A DNA stretch of 14,571 bases, from positions 1 through 14,571 of the forward strand of contig SLDF01000028.1 of the NCBI GenBank assembly GCA_007125435.1, given 5' to 3'. Position numbers and translations under genes: made by a program. How positions within the stretch are numbered: position 1 is the first letter of the stretch; every line of letters begins with the position of its first letter. The notes below the pieces were generated by a model. That model did no database searches. It saw only the letters and a list, made by a program, of their open reading frames with translations, and was not told the origin of the DNA. Below are positions 1 to 7,011 of this stretch, piece after piece. Source of the stretch: Saprospiraceae bacterium (lineage in GTDB: Bacteria > Bacteroidota > Bacteroidia > Chitinophagales > Saprospiraceae).

Positions 1-21
1 AGGCTAGCACTTGGGTGCATT

Positions 22-213
22 TCAAAATGTCGTTTTTTCTGGTCTTGCATCAGCGATGTGAAAGGGTGGCGACGACAGGAGCCAGACTCTGCGTAATGAC
101 AATGAAGCAGAGGCCGACCGTTTAGGGAGCCCTGTAACGTAGCGACCCGTAACGCAGTGAAGGGTGATGCCCAAACCGACAAAATGAAATACAACCCTAT
201 TATTTAGGATCAT
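22..213. repeat. Repeat-like non-coding stretch at left edge
   Basis: This stretch ahead of the first gene has internal repetition. GTAACG occurs twice (134-139 and 149-154). GTGAAAGGGTG near 58-68 is echoed by GTGAAGGGTG near 157-166. CTCTGC (87-92) and GCAGAG (107-112) form a perfect inverted repeat around a 14-base loop. A 63-codon reading frame is open on the minus strand, but its Ser/Arg/Leu-rich translation fits no protein family and contains no domain. I recall similar spurious frames in other Bacteroidota intergenic regions but cannot verify that here. The best reading is a degenerate dispersed intergenic element rather than a gene. Confidence 0.3.
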
Positions 214-241
214 TTACTATTCGAAATAAACTTGATGAGTC

Positions 242-1093
242 ATGACAATGCTTAACGAAAAAACTTTTGTGTCCTGTGGTGCATTTGCGGCGGCGTACGT
301 GCTGGTCGCAATGTTTATTGGCATCAGTTTGCCATGCTCATTGATGGCTCAGGAAGCACAAAACAATGAGGTTGCCTACCGGCATTCACTATCGGTATTT
401 GTGGAGCCCTCTGCTATCCGTTTTCCACTAAGCCAAATGGAAATGAGTGGAACAGGCGCTACACTTATGGACGCTAAGTTTAATGATTTGATTTTATTCT
501 TTGGTCTGGATTACAATTATAGGCTCTCGTCCAGATGGTCTCTACATTCGAGGCTTACAGCTGCTGAGATTGGCGGTATCGCTTTTGGTTTTCAATATGA
601 AAATGGTCATATCTATACGACCAGTACCGGAACTTTCGTGGACAGTGGATTTGATAGTTATGGTACTGCTATCCAGGGCTATGCCGTATTGTTTGATGTG
701 GGATCGTCTTTTTCAATTGTGGAAAGCAACTTCATGTCGATAAAACTGGGAGCAAGTCTGGGTGCCATGATCAATGATATCAATAGAAGCGAAGAGATGA
801 TTCATAGATACATCACGCCTGATGGAAGTCTGGGAGAGGTCTACTATGGTCAATACGACATTCGCCAAGCCAATTATCTAAGCCCATACGGTCTACTGGA
901 GCTGACTGGGCAGCTCAAATTGACAGACAAGCTCTTTATCCGTGGCGGTCTCGTCTATAGAGTAGCGCTCAGCCGGCTAGCACATGACGCTCATGTAGAA
1001 TTGGTCGACGGCATCGGCCAGGTGTCTGACTTTAGATTTTCTGCCGGTTTTGCTCAGATAGGTATCAGAGTTGGTGCCGGTTATCGGTTTTGA
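242..1093 (+). CDS. Putative outer-membrane beta-barrel protein
   Basis: This 283-residue exported protein of unknown specific function is probably a small outer-membrane beta-barrel. The N-terminus has a charged start (MTMLNEK), a hydrophobic stretch at about residues 13-33, and a likely signal peptidase site after SLMA (about residues 33-36). The mature part consists of short alternating hydrophobic and aromatic strands separated by polar turns, for example the segments ending in DYNYRL, FGFQYE and GLVYRVAL. It ends in GAGYRF, and a C-terminal phenylalanine is typical of barrels inserted by the BAM machinery. No catalytic motif is visible. A second ATG two codons downstream (248) is an equally possible start, and no strong ribosome binding site separates the two. 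The next plus-strand gene is 461 bases away, so a shared operon is unlikely. Barrel assignment is by inference from pattern. Confidence 0.65.
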   Translation: MTMLNEKTFVSCGAFAAAYVLVAMFIGISLPCSLMAQEAQNNEVAYRHSLSVFVEPSAIRFPLSQMEMSGTGATLMDAKFNDLILFFGLDYNYRLSSRWSLHSRLTAAEIGGIAFGFQYENGHIYTTSTGTFVDSGFDSYGTAIQGYAVLFDVGSSFSIVESNFMSIKLGASLGAMINDINRSEEMIHRYITPDGSLGEVYYGQYDIRQANYLSPYGLLELTGQLKLTDKLFIRGGLVYRVALSRLAHDAHVELVDGIGQVSDFRFSAGFAQIGIRVGAGYRF

Positions 1094-1170
1094 GGCGAGA
1101 TATTGGAGGCTTGATGTCGTATCTATCAATAGTTTTTAACGACTATTCTAAAACACTTCACTCGTTTAAC

Positions 1171-1240
1171 TTTGGGCGTGTCCTTACGGACCGGGTTATT
1201 CGCTTGTATTCACAGGTCTACCATAGAGTGTCACTGCTGT
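1171..1240 (+). repeat. GGGCGTG-type intergenic repeat (Bacteroidota-like)
   Basis: The element begins TTTGGGCGTG and is followed by a short hairpin, GTCC-TTAC-GGAC (1180-1191). Then comes CGGGTTATTCGCTTG, a variable stretch, and TCACTGCTG. This order (GGGCGTG, small hairpin, CGGG[CT]TAT.CGCT, variable arm, CTGCT) matches my recollection of short extragenic repeats scattered through many Bacteroidota genomes just after coding regions. Only one copy is in the window, so its repeat status rests on recollection and not on anything countable here. Confidence 0.4.
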
Positions 1241-1318
1241 TTTGAGTGGCTTTTCTTTTAGTGGCTGTGCAAAAGATTATTCTTAGATAAGGGTTTAGTC
1301 ACAATTTAGGTCGACGCT

Positions 1319-1351
1319 GAGCCAGAGGCGGCTCTGCTTGATACCAAGCAG
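1319..1351 (+). other. Two mutually exclusive hairpins
   Basis: CTGCTTG (1334-1340) and CAAGCAG (1345-1351) form a perfect 7-bp stem with loop ATAC. Overlapping it, GC(C)AGAG (1321-1327) can pair with CTCTGC (1332-1337) around loop GCGG, with one bulged C, and GAGCC (1319-1323) can pair with GGCTC (1330-1334). The first and second folds share bases 1334-1337 and cannot form together. No U-run follows, so this is not a standard intrinsic terminator. It sits about 200 bases ahead of the peroxidase start. It could be RNA structure, a protein site or part of a repeat. Confidence 0.4.
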
Positions 1352-1554
1352 CCGAAGTGAGACTATAGAAAAGCTCATTTAGGGCTTGTTTCTTCGATAA
1401 GTCAACCCTCTTTGCCAAAACCCATAACATGGTCTAGGCCTGATAAATGTACCCCATAAAGTAATTCTCAAGAAAGGCTATTCAGGTGAACTTTTCATAA
1501 GTGATATTCATTTATTGGGTGAATAGAACGTGCTTTGATCAATCATATGAATAG

Positions 1555-2679
1555 ATGAGGAAGGTATTTCTGTATATATGGATAGTTGTGACGATGGTTG
1601 CTATCAGTTGTCAGCGAGACGATGATGACAATGGGGGTGGTGTAATCAGTATAGATCTATCCTCAATTGATTATGACCCGCAAGCCTATGAGGTAGATCT
1701 GCCTGCCCATTTTCCGCCATTGCCCGCGAATGATGAAAACCCCTTGACGGTAGACGGTGTGGATCTTGGCCGGCATCTATTTTATGACCCTATCTTATCA
1801 AGAGACTCCACAATATCTTGTGCCTCATGTCACCGACAAGAGCTGGCATTTACTGATGGCCTGAAGAAGTCGATAGGTATAGATGGTAGAGTTGGCGAAA
1901 GATCGGCGATGAGCATAGTCAATATGGCGTGGGCCGACAATGGGCTCTTCTGGGATGGTCGGGTGACGACTCTAGAGGAATTATCACTGCATCCGATAGA
2001 AGACCCCGTAGAAATGGATGAAAAACTGCCCAACCTCGTCAGAAAGTTGCAGAGAAACGAGCTTTATCAGGAGAAATTTCGCAAGGCATTCGGTATCAAT
2101 AACACTTCAGAAATCACACCGGAATTGATAGCAAAAGGCCTTGCACAGTTTCAAAGAACCATTGTAAGTGGCAACTCTAAGATCGACAGAGACTTGTATC
2201 TGCAGATTGACTTCTTGACAGGCGAAGAGCTAGATGGCTTTACTATGATGTTTGTGGAAGAGGACCGAGTCTTTGAAGATGCAGAGTGTGTACACTGTCA
2301 CAATCCCGGACCATTTTTTACAGGTAATCAGTACTTACATAACGGGTTAATATCTGAAAGTGAGGCAGCCCAAAACCCCGGCAGGTATTTGGTCACTAAT
2401 GTCAATAGAGATATTGGAAGGTTTAGAGCACCGACACTTCGAAATATAGCTATTACGGCTCCATACATGCACGATGGAAGATTGGAGACATTGGAGGATG
2501 TGCTGGATCATTACTTCTCCGGTGGCCATCCACACCCTAATAGAGATCCTTTACTATCCATGCAGGCGGTGACGAATTTTACTCAGGAGCATAGAGAAGC
2601 CATGATACAGGCATTGCATGCGCTTACAGATACGACATTGTTGTCAGATCCGCGATATAGCAATCCCTTTGAAAATTAA
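1555..2679 (+). CDS. Di-heme cytochrome c peroxidase, lipoprotein
   Basis: This 374-residue member of the bacterial cytochrome c peroxidase/MauG family reduces hydrogen peroxide in the periplasm or on the membrane surface using electrons from small cytochromes or quinol-linked donors. The N-terminus is a lipoprotein signal peptide: basic MRK, a hydrophobic core, and lipobox VAIS-C with Cys19 as the lipidated residue, followed by an Asp-rich tether (RDDDDN). Two c-type heme motifs are present: CASCH (89-93) for the low-potential heme and CVHCH (245-249) for the high-potential heme. FRAPTLRNIAITAPYMHDGR (290-309) is the conserved C-terminal block, with Met305 a likely distal ligand. LGRHLFYDPILS (71-82) is also typical. 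The start at 1555 is the only ATG giving a proper signal peptide; an ATG at 1548 is closed by a stop two codons later. Family assignment is firm. The physiological substrate is not shown; some members instead oxidise protein or organic substrates. Confidence 0.93.
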   Translation: MRKVFLYIWIVVTMVAISCQRDDDDNGGGVISIDLSSIDYDPQAYEVDLPAHFPPLPANDENPLTVDGVDLGRHLFYDPILSRDSTISCASCHRQELAFTDGLKKSIGIDGRVGERSAMSIVNMAWADNGLFWDGRVTTLEELSLHPIEDPVEMDEKLPNLVRKLQRNELYQEKFRKAFGINNTSEITPELIAKGLAQFQRTIVSGNSKIDRDLYLQIDFLTGEELDGFTMMFVEEDRVFEDAECVHCHNPGPFFTGNQYLHNGLISESEAAQNPGRYLVTNVNRDIGRFRAPTLRNIAITAPYMHDGRLETLEDVLDHYFSGGHPHPNRDPLLSMQAVTNFTQEHREAMIQALHALTDTTLLSDPRYSNPFEN

Positions 2680-4565
2680 TAAGCTCGCTCCAGCTTATGC
2701 TCTAGATAATTCATAAAAGCTTTGTTGGCTACTTTATTACCACCGGGCGTAGGGTACTCACCGGAGAAATACCAGTCGCCGGTATTAGGACAGGCTTCAC
2801 GCAAGCTTTCAACTGTTTGGTAAATGATCTGGACTTCAGGCTTTATACCTGCTGGCTTGACAAACTCAGATATTCGCTCAGATACTTTTTCGTAATCATA
2901 TCTGTCATAGAGCGCTTTGACCTCATTGCGAATTTCTTCTTTTGGCAGTGTCTGCTGGGCCTTGCAACGGTCGTAGGCTTCTTCCAATAGGTATTCCTTG
3001 CCCTCTTCTTTTATAAGACTTATCAATGCTTGAAAGGCTACAAACTCTTTCATCTTTGACATATCGATACCGTAGCAATCCGGATATCTGATCTGAGGCG
3101 ATGAAGAGACCACAATGATTTTCTTCGGAAAGAGCCTCGACACTATGGTCAATATGCTGTCACGCAGGGTGGTCCCTCTGACTATAGAGTCATCGAGTAA
3201 GACCAGGGTGTCTATTTCATTTTTGACTATACCATAGGTGACATCGTAGACGTGAGCGACCATTTCTCCTCTGGAGGCATCATCTGCTATGAAGGTTCGC
3301 AGTTTTTCATCTTTGACAACCAGCTTTTCAAATCGGGCTCTCTTGTTGAGTATGTTGGTAACGTCTTCAGGCTTTGCATTGGGTCCGAGTTCGAGAATCT
3401 GCTTCGTTTTATGGACATTAAGTTCTGCTTCGATGCCGTCCATGAAGCCGTAGAATGCAGACTCTGCTGTATTGGGCACGTATGAGAATACGGTATTTTC
3501 AAAATCGTAGTCAACGGCTTTCAGTACGGGCTCTGCCAGCATTTCACCAAGGCGTTTTCTATCGGTGTAAATATCTCTATCACTTCCTCTTGAAAAGTAT
3601 ATTTTTTCAAAAGAGCAGTTCTTTTGCTCTTGTTGCTCTATAAACGGCTTTTCTGTAACCTGACCATCTTTTTTGATGGTAAGTACATGTCCTCTGCCTA
3701 GCTCTTTTACATTCTTAAATCTGATATTGAATGCGGTCATGATCGCCGGACGCTCTGAAGCTACCACAGCCACTTCATCGTCGCAGTAATAATAGGCAGG
3801 GCGAATACCATTGGGGTCGCGTATGACGAAAGCATCGCCGTGACCAATCAGTCCGGCCATAACATAGCCCCCATCAAATTTCCGACATGCCTTGGTTAAT
3901 ATCCTCTGGATGTTGACATTTTCGATGATGGCCTCAGATATTTCTCTATTATTGAAGCCTTGAAGTTTGTAATGCTCAAAAAGATACTGCACTTCACTAT
4001 CGAGAAAGTGGCCGATCTTCTCCATGACAGTGACAGTGTCTGAACGCTCTTTAGGAAACTGACCTAGCTCAACCAATTCATTGAAGAGCTCATCAACATT
4101 GGTCAAGTTGAAGTTGCCGGCAAGGACAAGATTGCGATATATCCAGTTGTTTTGACGTAAGAAAGGGTGACAGGTTTCTATGGTGTTGACGCCATGGGTA
4201 CCATATCGCAGGTGACCGAGGAGCAACTCTCCTGTATAGGGAAGGTTGTCCTTAAGCCATGCACCACTTTGCATTCTCTCTTCAGGAATATCCTCAAAAT
4301 GATGAAATACGCCGTCAAATAAATCTTTTAAGTATTGTCCGCTGACACTGCGCTTTCTACTGATGAAGCGCGTACCGGGATAGGGATCTAGCTTGATAGT
4401 GACGAGTCCAGCACCGTCTTGACCTCTATTGCGCTGCTTCTGCATAAGCAACTGCATTTTATTGAGACCGTAAAGCGGCGTGCCATACTTTTCTTTGTAA
4501 TAGTCAAGTGGTTTTAACAATCTGACCAGGGCAATGCCACATTCGTGTTTTATAGAGTCGCTCAT
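2676..4565 (-). CDS. purF: Amidophosphoribosyltransferase, long form
   Basis: This protein should catalyse the first committed step of de novo purine synthesis, transferring the glutamine amide nitrogen to PRPP to give phosphoribosylamine. At 629 residues it is well over the roughly 450-510 of classical PurF. The N-terminal class II glutaminase domain carries ECGI with Cys9 as nucleophile after a short propeptide, RGQDGAG (47-53), GHLRYGTHG (117-125) and NFNLTN (151-156). The phosphoribosyltransferase domain has the PRPP loop LVLLDDSIVRGTT (454-466) and a QIRYPDCYGIDM block (491-502). The usual ARPDS motif is replaced by SRGSDRDIY (325-333). Extra sequence lies between SYVPNTAES (361-369) and RTFI (423-426), and about 100 residues are added at the C-terminus. 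I recall this long form as common in Bacteroidota beside a shorter PurF, so it may be a paralogue rather than the sole enzyme. Its stop overlaps the stop of the convergent peroxidase gene. A good promoter candidate lies just upstream. Confidence 0.88.
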   Translation of the reverse strand: MSDSIKHECGIALVRLLKPLDYYKEKYGTPLYGLNKMQLLMQKQRNRGQDGAGLVTIKLDPYPGTRFISRKRSVSGQYLKDLFDGVFHHFEDIPEERMQSGAWLKDNLPYTGELLLGHLRYGTHGVNTIETCHPFLRQNNWIYRNLVLAGNFNLTNVDELFNELVELGQFPKERSDTVTVMEKIGHFLDSEVQYLFEHYKLQGFNNREISEAIIENVNIQRILTKACRKFDGGYVMAGLIGHGDAFVIRDPNGIRPAYYYCDDEVAVVASERPAIMTAFNIRFKNVKELGRGHVLTIKKDGQVTEKPFIEQQEQKNCSFEKIYFSRGSDRDIYTDRKRLGEMLAEPVLKAVDYDFENTVFSYVPNTAESAFYGFMDGIEAELNVHKTKQILELGPNAKPEDVTNILNKRARFEKLVVKDEKLRTFIADDASRGEMVAHVYDVTYGIVKNEIDTLVLLDDSIVRGTTLRDSILTIVSRLFPKKIIVVSSSPQIRYPDCYGIDMSKMKEFVAFQALISLIKEEGKEYLLEEAYDRCKAQQTLPKEEIRNEVKALYDRYDYEKVSERISEFVKPAGIKPEVQIIYQTVESLREACPNTGDWYFSGEYPTPGGNKVANKAFMNYLEHKLERAY

Positions 4566-4589
4566 GGTTGGTTCATCTGTATTTTACCG

Positions 4590-4617
4590 CAAAATTAAGC
4601 TTATATTAAGTAAGCAA
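4590..4617 (-). promoter_or_regulatory. Bacteroidota-type promoter for the purF-like gene
   Basis: Read on the minus strand, TAATTTTG (4597-4590) matches the TAnnTTTG -7 consensus of the Bacteroidota primary sigma factor exactly. A TTG (4617-4615) lies 17 bases upstream as the -33 element. Transcription would begin near 4583, leaving a leader of roughly 18-20 bases before the ATG at 4565. The position between trmB and the purF-like gene suggests the latter can be transcribed independently of trmB. Confidence 0.55.
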
Positions 4618-4652
4618 CATAAATATTTGAGGATTAATTCGATCTAGTTCTC

Positions 4653-5345
4653 TTAACGGTAGCGAAACTGGATGTATTTTATTGTCAGACCTGCCTTGAG
4701 GTGCTTTTGTTCATAGTAGGTTTTGATATCCAGGTCATGGTGAGGAAGGGCTTGACTGTAAATGTCATTATGATCCTCTGTGATCTCAATGTCTGGCCTT
4801 TGGCTAAGTGTTTCCAATGTAAACTCATAAAGGGGCTGGCTATCTGTTTTGAGGTGTACACACCCGTCAGGTTTTAGTATGCTTTTATACCTGTCAAGAA
4901 AAGATGGAGCTGTCAAGCGCCTATTTTCTTTAGAATCCTTGAGGAATGGATCGGGAAAAGTAATCCATATTTCATCGACCTCATTTGCAGTAAAAAAGGT
5001 ATTTATCTTTTCGATTTTACACCTTAAAAACACAACATTATCTAAGCCGGCAGCTAGAGCTTTTCGAGCGCCTTTCCAAATCCTTGCCCCTTTGATGTCT
5101 ACTCCGATATGGTTTTTTTTCTTGTACCTTTCGGCCAGACTAAGCGTGTACTCGCCACCACCACAGGCGAGTTCTAAAACTATGGGCTTATCATTCTTAA
5201 AGTGCTGCTGTCTCCATTTTCCGGCAAGCCTGTATTCATCCTCTTGCGGACCGATAAGAAAATCGTCTTCGTAATTATAGTTTTCATAGACATTGTCAAA
5301 TGTTCTAATCTCTGCAAACTTCTTTAGTTTGTTCTTTCTACCCAT
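4653..5345 (-). CDS. trmB: tRNA (guanine-N7-)-methyltransferase
   Basis: TrmB makes 7-methylguanosine at position 46 of the variable loop of many tRNAs, using S-adenosylmethionine, in the cytoplasm. The 230-residue protein has the Rossmann-fold methyltransferase layout: SAM-binding motif I ELACGGGEY (58-66), the second-strand acidic residue in GVDIKG (81-86), and the TrmB-specific block WITFPDPFLKDSKENRRL (127-144). It also has LKTDSQPLYEF (165-175) and the late TYYEQKHLKAG segment (209-219) involved in tRNA and substrate contacts. The central motif reads FPDPFLK where most bacterial enzymes have FPDPWPK, a modest variation. The N-terminus is basic (MGRKNKLKKF), as expected for tRNA binding. 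The start at 5345 is the first ATG of the frame and fits family length. Its stop is 87 bases ahead of the purF-like start on the same strand; a promoter sits in that gap. Confidence 0.93.
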   Translation of the reverse strand: MGRKNKLKKFAEIRTFDNVYENYNYEDDFLIGPQEDEYRLAGKWRQQHFKNDKPIVLELACGGGEYTLSLAERYKKKNHIGVDIKGARIWKGARKALAAGLDNVVFLRCKIEKINTFFTANEVDEIWITFPDPFLKDSKENRRLTAPSFLDRYKSILKPDGCVHLKTDSQPLYEFTLETLSQRPDIEITEDHNDIYSQALPHHDLDIKTYYEQKHLKAGLTIKYIQFRYR

Positions 5346-5755
5346 ATCGTTTACTTTATACTTCCCTTTTCATCAATTATGATGTGTCGGTTGTGCTCTT
5401 TTTTCGAAAGTTGTCTAAGGCAAAAGCGATTAGTTTCCGCTTTCATAAGGGATTCTTAGAGGTAGCCTTAGCCGCACTGCAAAAATGATAAAAAATCCCT
5501 TTCCATCATTGGGTGGCCTATGAAAAATGAGATTTGCTTGCTCAATGACACTTTTATTTTGAAGTGTTGCAAAACAGGAGAGCACGAACAAATTAAAGGT
5601 TATGCAACTACAGGATTAACAATGGTTTCACATAGAATTAATCATTACATAACTACCCATTATCTCATATGAATATGAATACGACTTAACTTGTGGTTTA
5701 AATAAATAGCTAATGCATATATCATTGAAAAACAAATATTTAAAACACATATGCG
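5346..5755. other. Divergent intergenic region, trmB / metallophosphoesterase
   Basis: This 410-base AT-rich region separates two divergently transcribed genes and must contain the promoters of both. I found no exact TAnnTTTG box. The nearest match, 5533-5561 on the plus strand, is listed separately. CTAAGG (5415-5420) is complementary to CCTTAG (5466-5471) and encloses a smaller AAAGCG/CGCTTT hairpin (5423-5428 with 5438-5443), so part of the region may fold. An AATGAT/ATCATT inverted repeat occurs near 5484-5510. I see no open small gene and no RNA gene. Confidence 0.5.
5533..5561 (+). promoter_or_regulatory. Weak promoter candidate for the metallophosphoesterase gene
   Basis: TTTG (5533-5536) is followed after 17 bases by TTATTTTG (5554-5561), one mismatch from the Bacteroidota TAnnTTTG -7 box. 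A start near 5568 would give a long leader of about 190 bases before the ATG at 5756. AT-rich sequence makes chance matches likely. Confidence 0.22.
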
Positions 5756-6613
5756 ATGAAAGAATTGGAAGTAGTAGTGATTTCTGATGTCCACCTTGGC
5801 ACCTACGGTTGTCATGCCACAGAGTTGTTACAATACCTTAGAAGTATAAAGCCAAAGATGCTGATTCTAAATGGTGACTTTATAGATGGTTGGCAGTTTA
5901 AGAAGAAGTATTTTCCACAGGAGCATTTAGAGGTCATCAATCAGATCATCAAGATGTCAGTAAGTGGCACTAAAGTCTATTATATAACCGGTAACCACGA
6001 TGATATGTTGAGGCGTTTTAGCGATGTGACAGCTGGTTCGATACATTTAAGAGACAAGTTGGTATTACAGTTGGGAAGTAAGAAGCATTGGATTTTTCAT
6101 GGTGATATCTTTGATGCCAGTGTTATGGGCGCCCCATTTTTGGCTAAGCTCGGTGGTCAGGGCTATGATATGCTGATAAGGCTCAATCGCACTATTAATA
6201 CAATGAGGTCAAGATTTAATATGCCGGCATATTCATTTGCCGGTGCTGTAAAGTCAAGTGTTAAAAGAGCGGTGAAGTTTATTCAGGATTTCGAGAATCT
6301 CGCTATAAATGTAGGTGCAGAGAAGGGCTTTGATGTGGTTATTTGTGGACATATCCACGTCCCTCAAAATCGTATTGTGAATACACCACACGGTAGCATA
6401 CAATACCTTAATTCTGGTGATTGGGTGGAAAATCTTACAGCACTTGAATACAGATTTGGTGAGTGGTCATTGTATACATACAACGTGGCCGACTTCATTC
6501 AAATGAGCCCTAAAATTATGGTGAAAGAAAACGCAGTCAATCACCAGGTGGAGGATCGAAAAACTACGATGGAAGTCTTGTATGAAAAGATAGTCGTAAG
6601 CGCTAAGGTTTAA
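5756..6613 (+). CDS. LpxH-like metallophosphoesterase
   Basis: This 285-residue calcineurin-like phosphoesterase belongs to the family of UDP-2,3-diacylglucosamine diphosphatases, which make lipid X in lipid A synthesis on the inner face of the inner membrane. The dinuclear metal-site motifs appear in order: SDVHLG (10-15) with Asp11 and His13, NGDFIDGW (39-46) with Asp41, GNHDD (79-83), HGDIFD (115-120), and GHIHVPQ (198-204). The segment between 120 and 180 is rich in basic and hydrophobic residues, as in LpxH, where an insertion lid contacts the acyl chains. The protein is longer than E. coli LpxH (about 240), with a roughly 45-residue C-terminal tail that has no motif I recognise. The start at 5756 gives the conserved start of strand 1 directly; an ATG five bases upstream is followed by a stop after one codon. 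The exact substrate is inferred from the family, so no symbol is given. Confidence 0.82.
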   Translation: MKELEVVVISDVHLGTYGCHATELLQYLRSIKPKMLILNGDFIDGWQFKKKYFPQEHLEVINQIIKMSVSGTKVYYITGNHDDMLRRFSDVTAGSIHLRDKLVLQLGSKKHWIFHGDIFDASVMGAPFLAKLGGQGYDMLIRLNRTINTMRSRFNMPAYSFAGAVKSSVKRAVKFIQDFENLAINVGAEKGFDVVICGHIHVPQNRIVNTPHGSIQYLNSGDWVENLTALEYRFGEWSLYTYNVADFIQMSPKIMVKENAVNHQVEDRKTTMEVLYEKIVVSAKV

Positions 6614-6626
6614 ATTGATAATGAGA

Positions 6627-6645
6627 AGTATAATCGAATTATACT
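6627..6645. terminator. Bidirectional hairpin between convergent genes
   Basis: AGTATAAT (6627-6634), loop CGA, and ATTATACT (6638-6645) form a perfect 8-bp stem. It lies exactly between the convergent ends of the metallophosphoesterase gene (stop ends at 6613) and crcB, and includes the crcB stop codon (6641-6639). The stem is AT-rich and lacks a strong T-run, so its strength as an intrinsic terminator is doubtful. Its position favours a role in ending transcription from both sides. Confidence 0.42.
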
Positions 6646-7004
6646 GACGCCATGATTTTATATCCCATGTAAACAGCCAGTAAACAGACGAAGACATTGA
6701 TCAAAATATTGACCACAAGATTGACCCATAGACCATTTTGAATCAATTGAAAATTCTCTACAGAGAATGTAGAAAAAGTACTAAAGCCTCCACAGAATCC
6801 TGTTGCCAATAACAGATAGAAAAAGTTGGACTTGTCTGCGCTCGACAGTGCAACTATAAGGCCGCCCAAAATTAGACTGCTGGTTGCATTGGCTATAAAA
6901 GTGCCATATGGAATAATGGTATCAGGTTTATGAAACCACATGTAAAACAAGTATCGCATTAAAGAGCCCAGGCCACCACCAATAAATACAGCTATAATGT
7001 TCAT
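6639..7004 (-). CDS. crcB: CrcB/Fluc-type fluoride channel
   Basis: This small 121-residue membrane protein exports fluoride, working as a dual-topology homodimer in the inner membrane. It shows four hydrophobic segments (about residues 2-22, 34-53, 60-80 and 93-116). Family blocks are GGGLGSLMRY (9-18), GTFIANATSSLILGG (35-49) with the pore Asn39, and GFCGGFSTFSTFS (69-81) holding the phenylalanine pair of the fluoride path. The usual glycine after NxT is Ser here (NATSS), a small departure. The ATG at 7004 is chosen because it begins the family's N-terminus and follows AAGAAGGT; a TTG at 7028 would add eight polar residues and overlap the upstream gene. It begins 7 bases after the stop of the lipoprotein gene, so it is co-transcribed as the last gene of the cluster. 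There is no space for a fluoride riboswitch immediately ahead of it. Only one crcB gene is present, consistent with a homodimer. Confidence 0.92.
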   Translation of the reverse strand: MNIIAVFIGGGLGSLMRYLFYMWFHKPDTIIPYGTFIANATSSLILGGLIVALSSADKSNFFYLLLATGFCGGFSTFSTFSVENFQLIQNGLWVNLVVNILINVFVCLLAVYMGYKIMASV

Positions 7005-7011
7005 ACCTTCT

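Larger units (their letters stand above)
1094..1554. other. Intergenic region with repeat-like and hairpin elements
   Basis: These 461 bases lie between the barrel gene and the peroxidase gene. They hold a GGGCGTG repeat-like element (about 1171-1240) and two competing hairpins around 1319-1351, listed separately. I found no tRNA, no convincing protein gene and no clear TAnnTTTG promoter for the peroxidase gene. A 43-codon frame from 1114 has a GGAGG four bases ahead of its ATG, but it runs through the repeat and resembles nothing I know. Confidence 0.6.

Noticed and set aside
22..213. 63-codon minus-strand frame as a gene
   Set aside because: The translation is low-complexity (Ser, Arg, Leu rich) with no domain, signal or family resemblance. 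The DNA looks like a repeat.
1114..1245. 43-codon plus-strand frame with GGAGG ahead of its ATG
   Set aside because: It runs through the GGGCGTG repeat-like element and the peptide matches nothing known; the apparent ribosome site is probably chance.
5415..5471. Nested inverted repeats (CTAAGG/CCTTAG around AAAGCG/CGCTTT) as a riboswitch or structured RNA
   Set aside because: Stems are short, loops are large, and no known motif is recognisable; chance is likely in this AT-rich gap.
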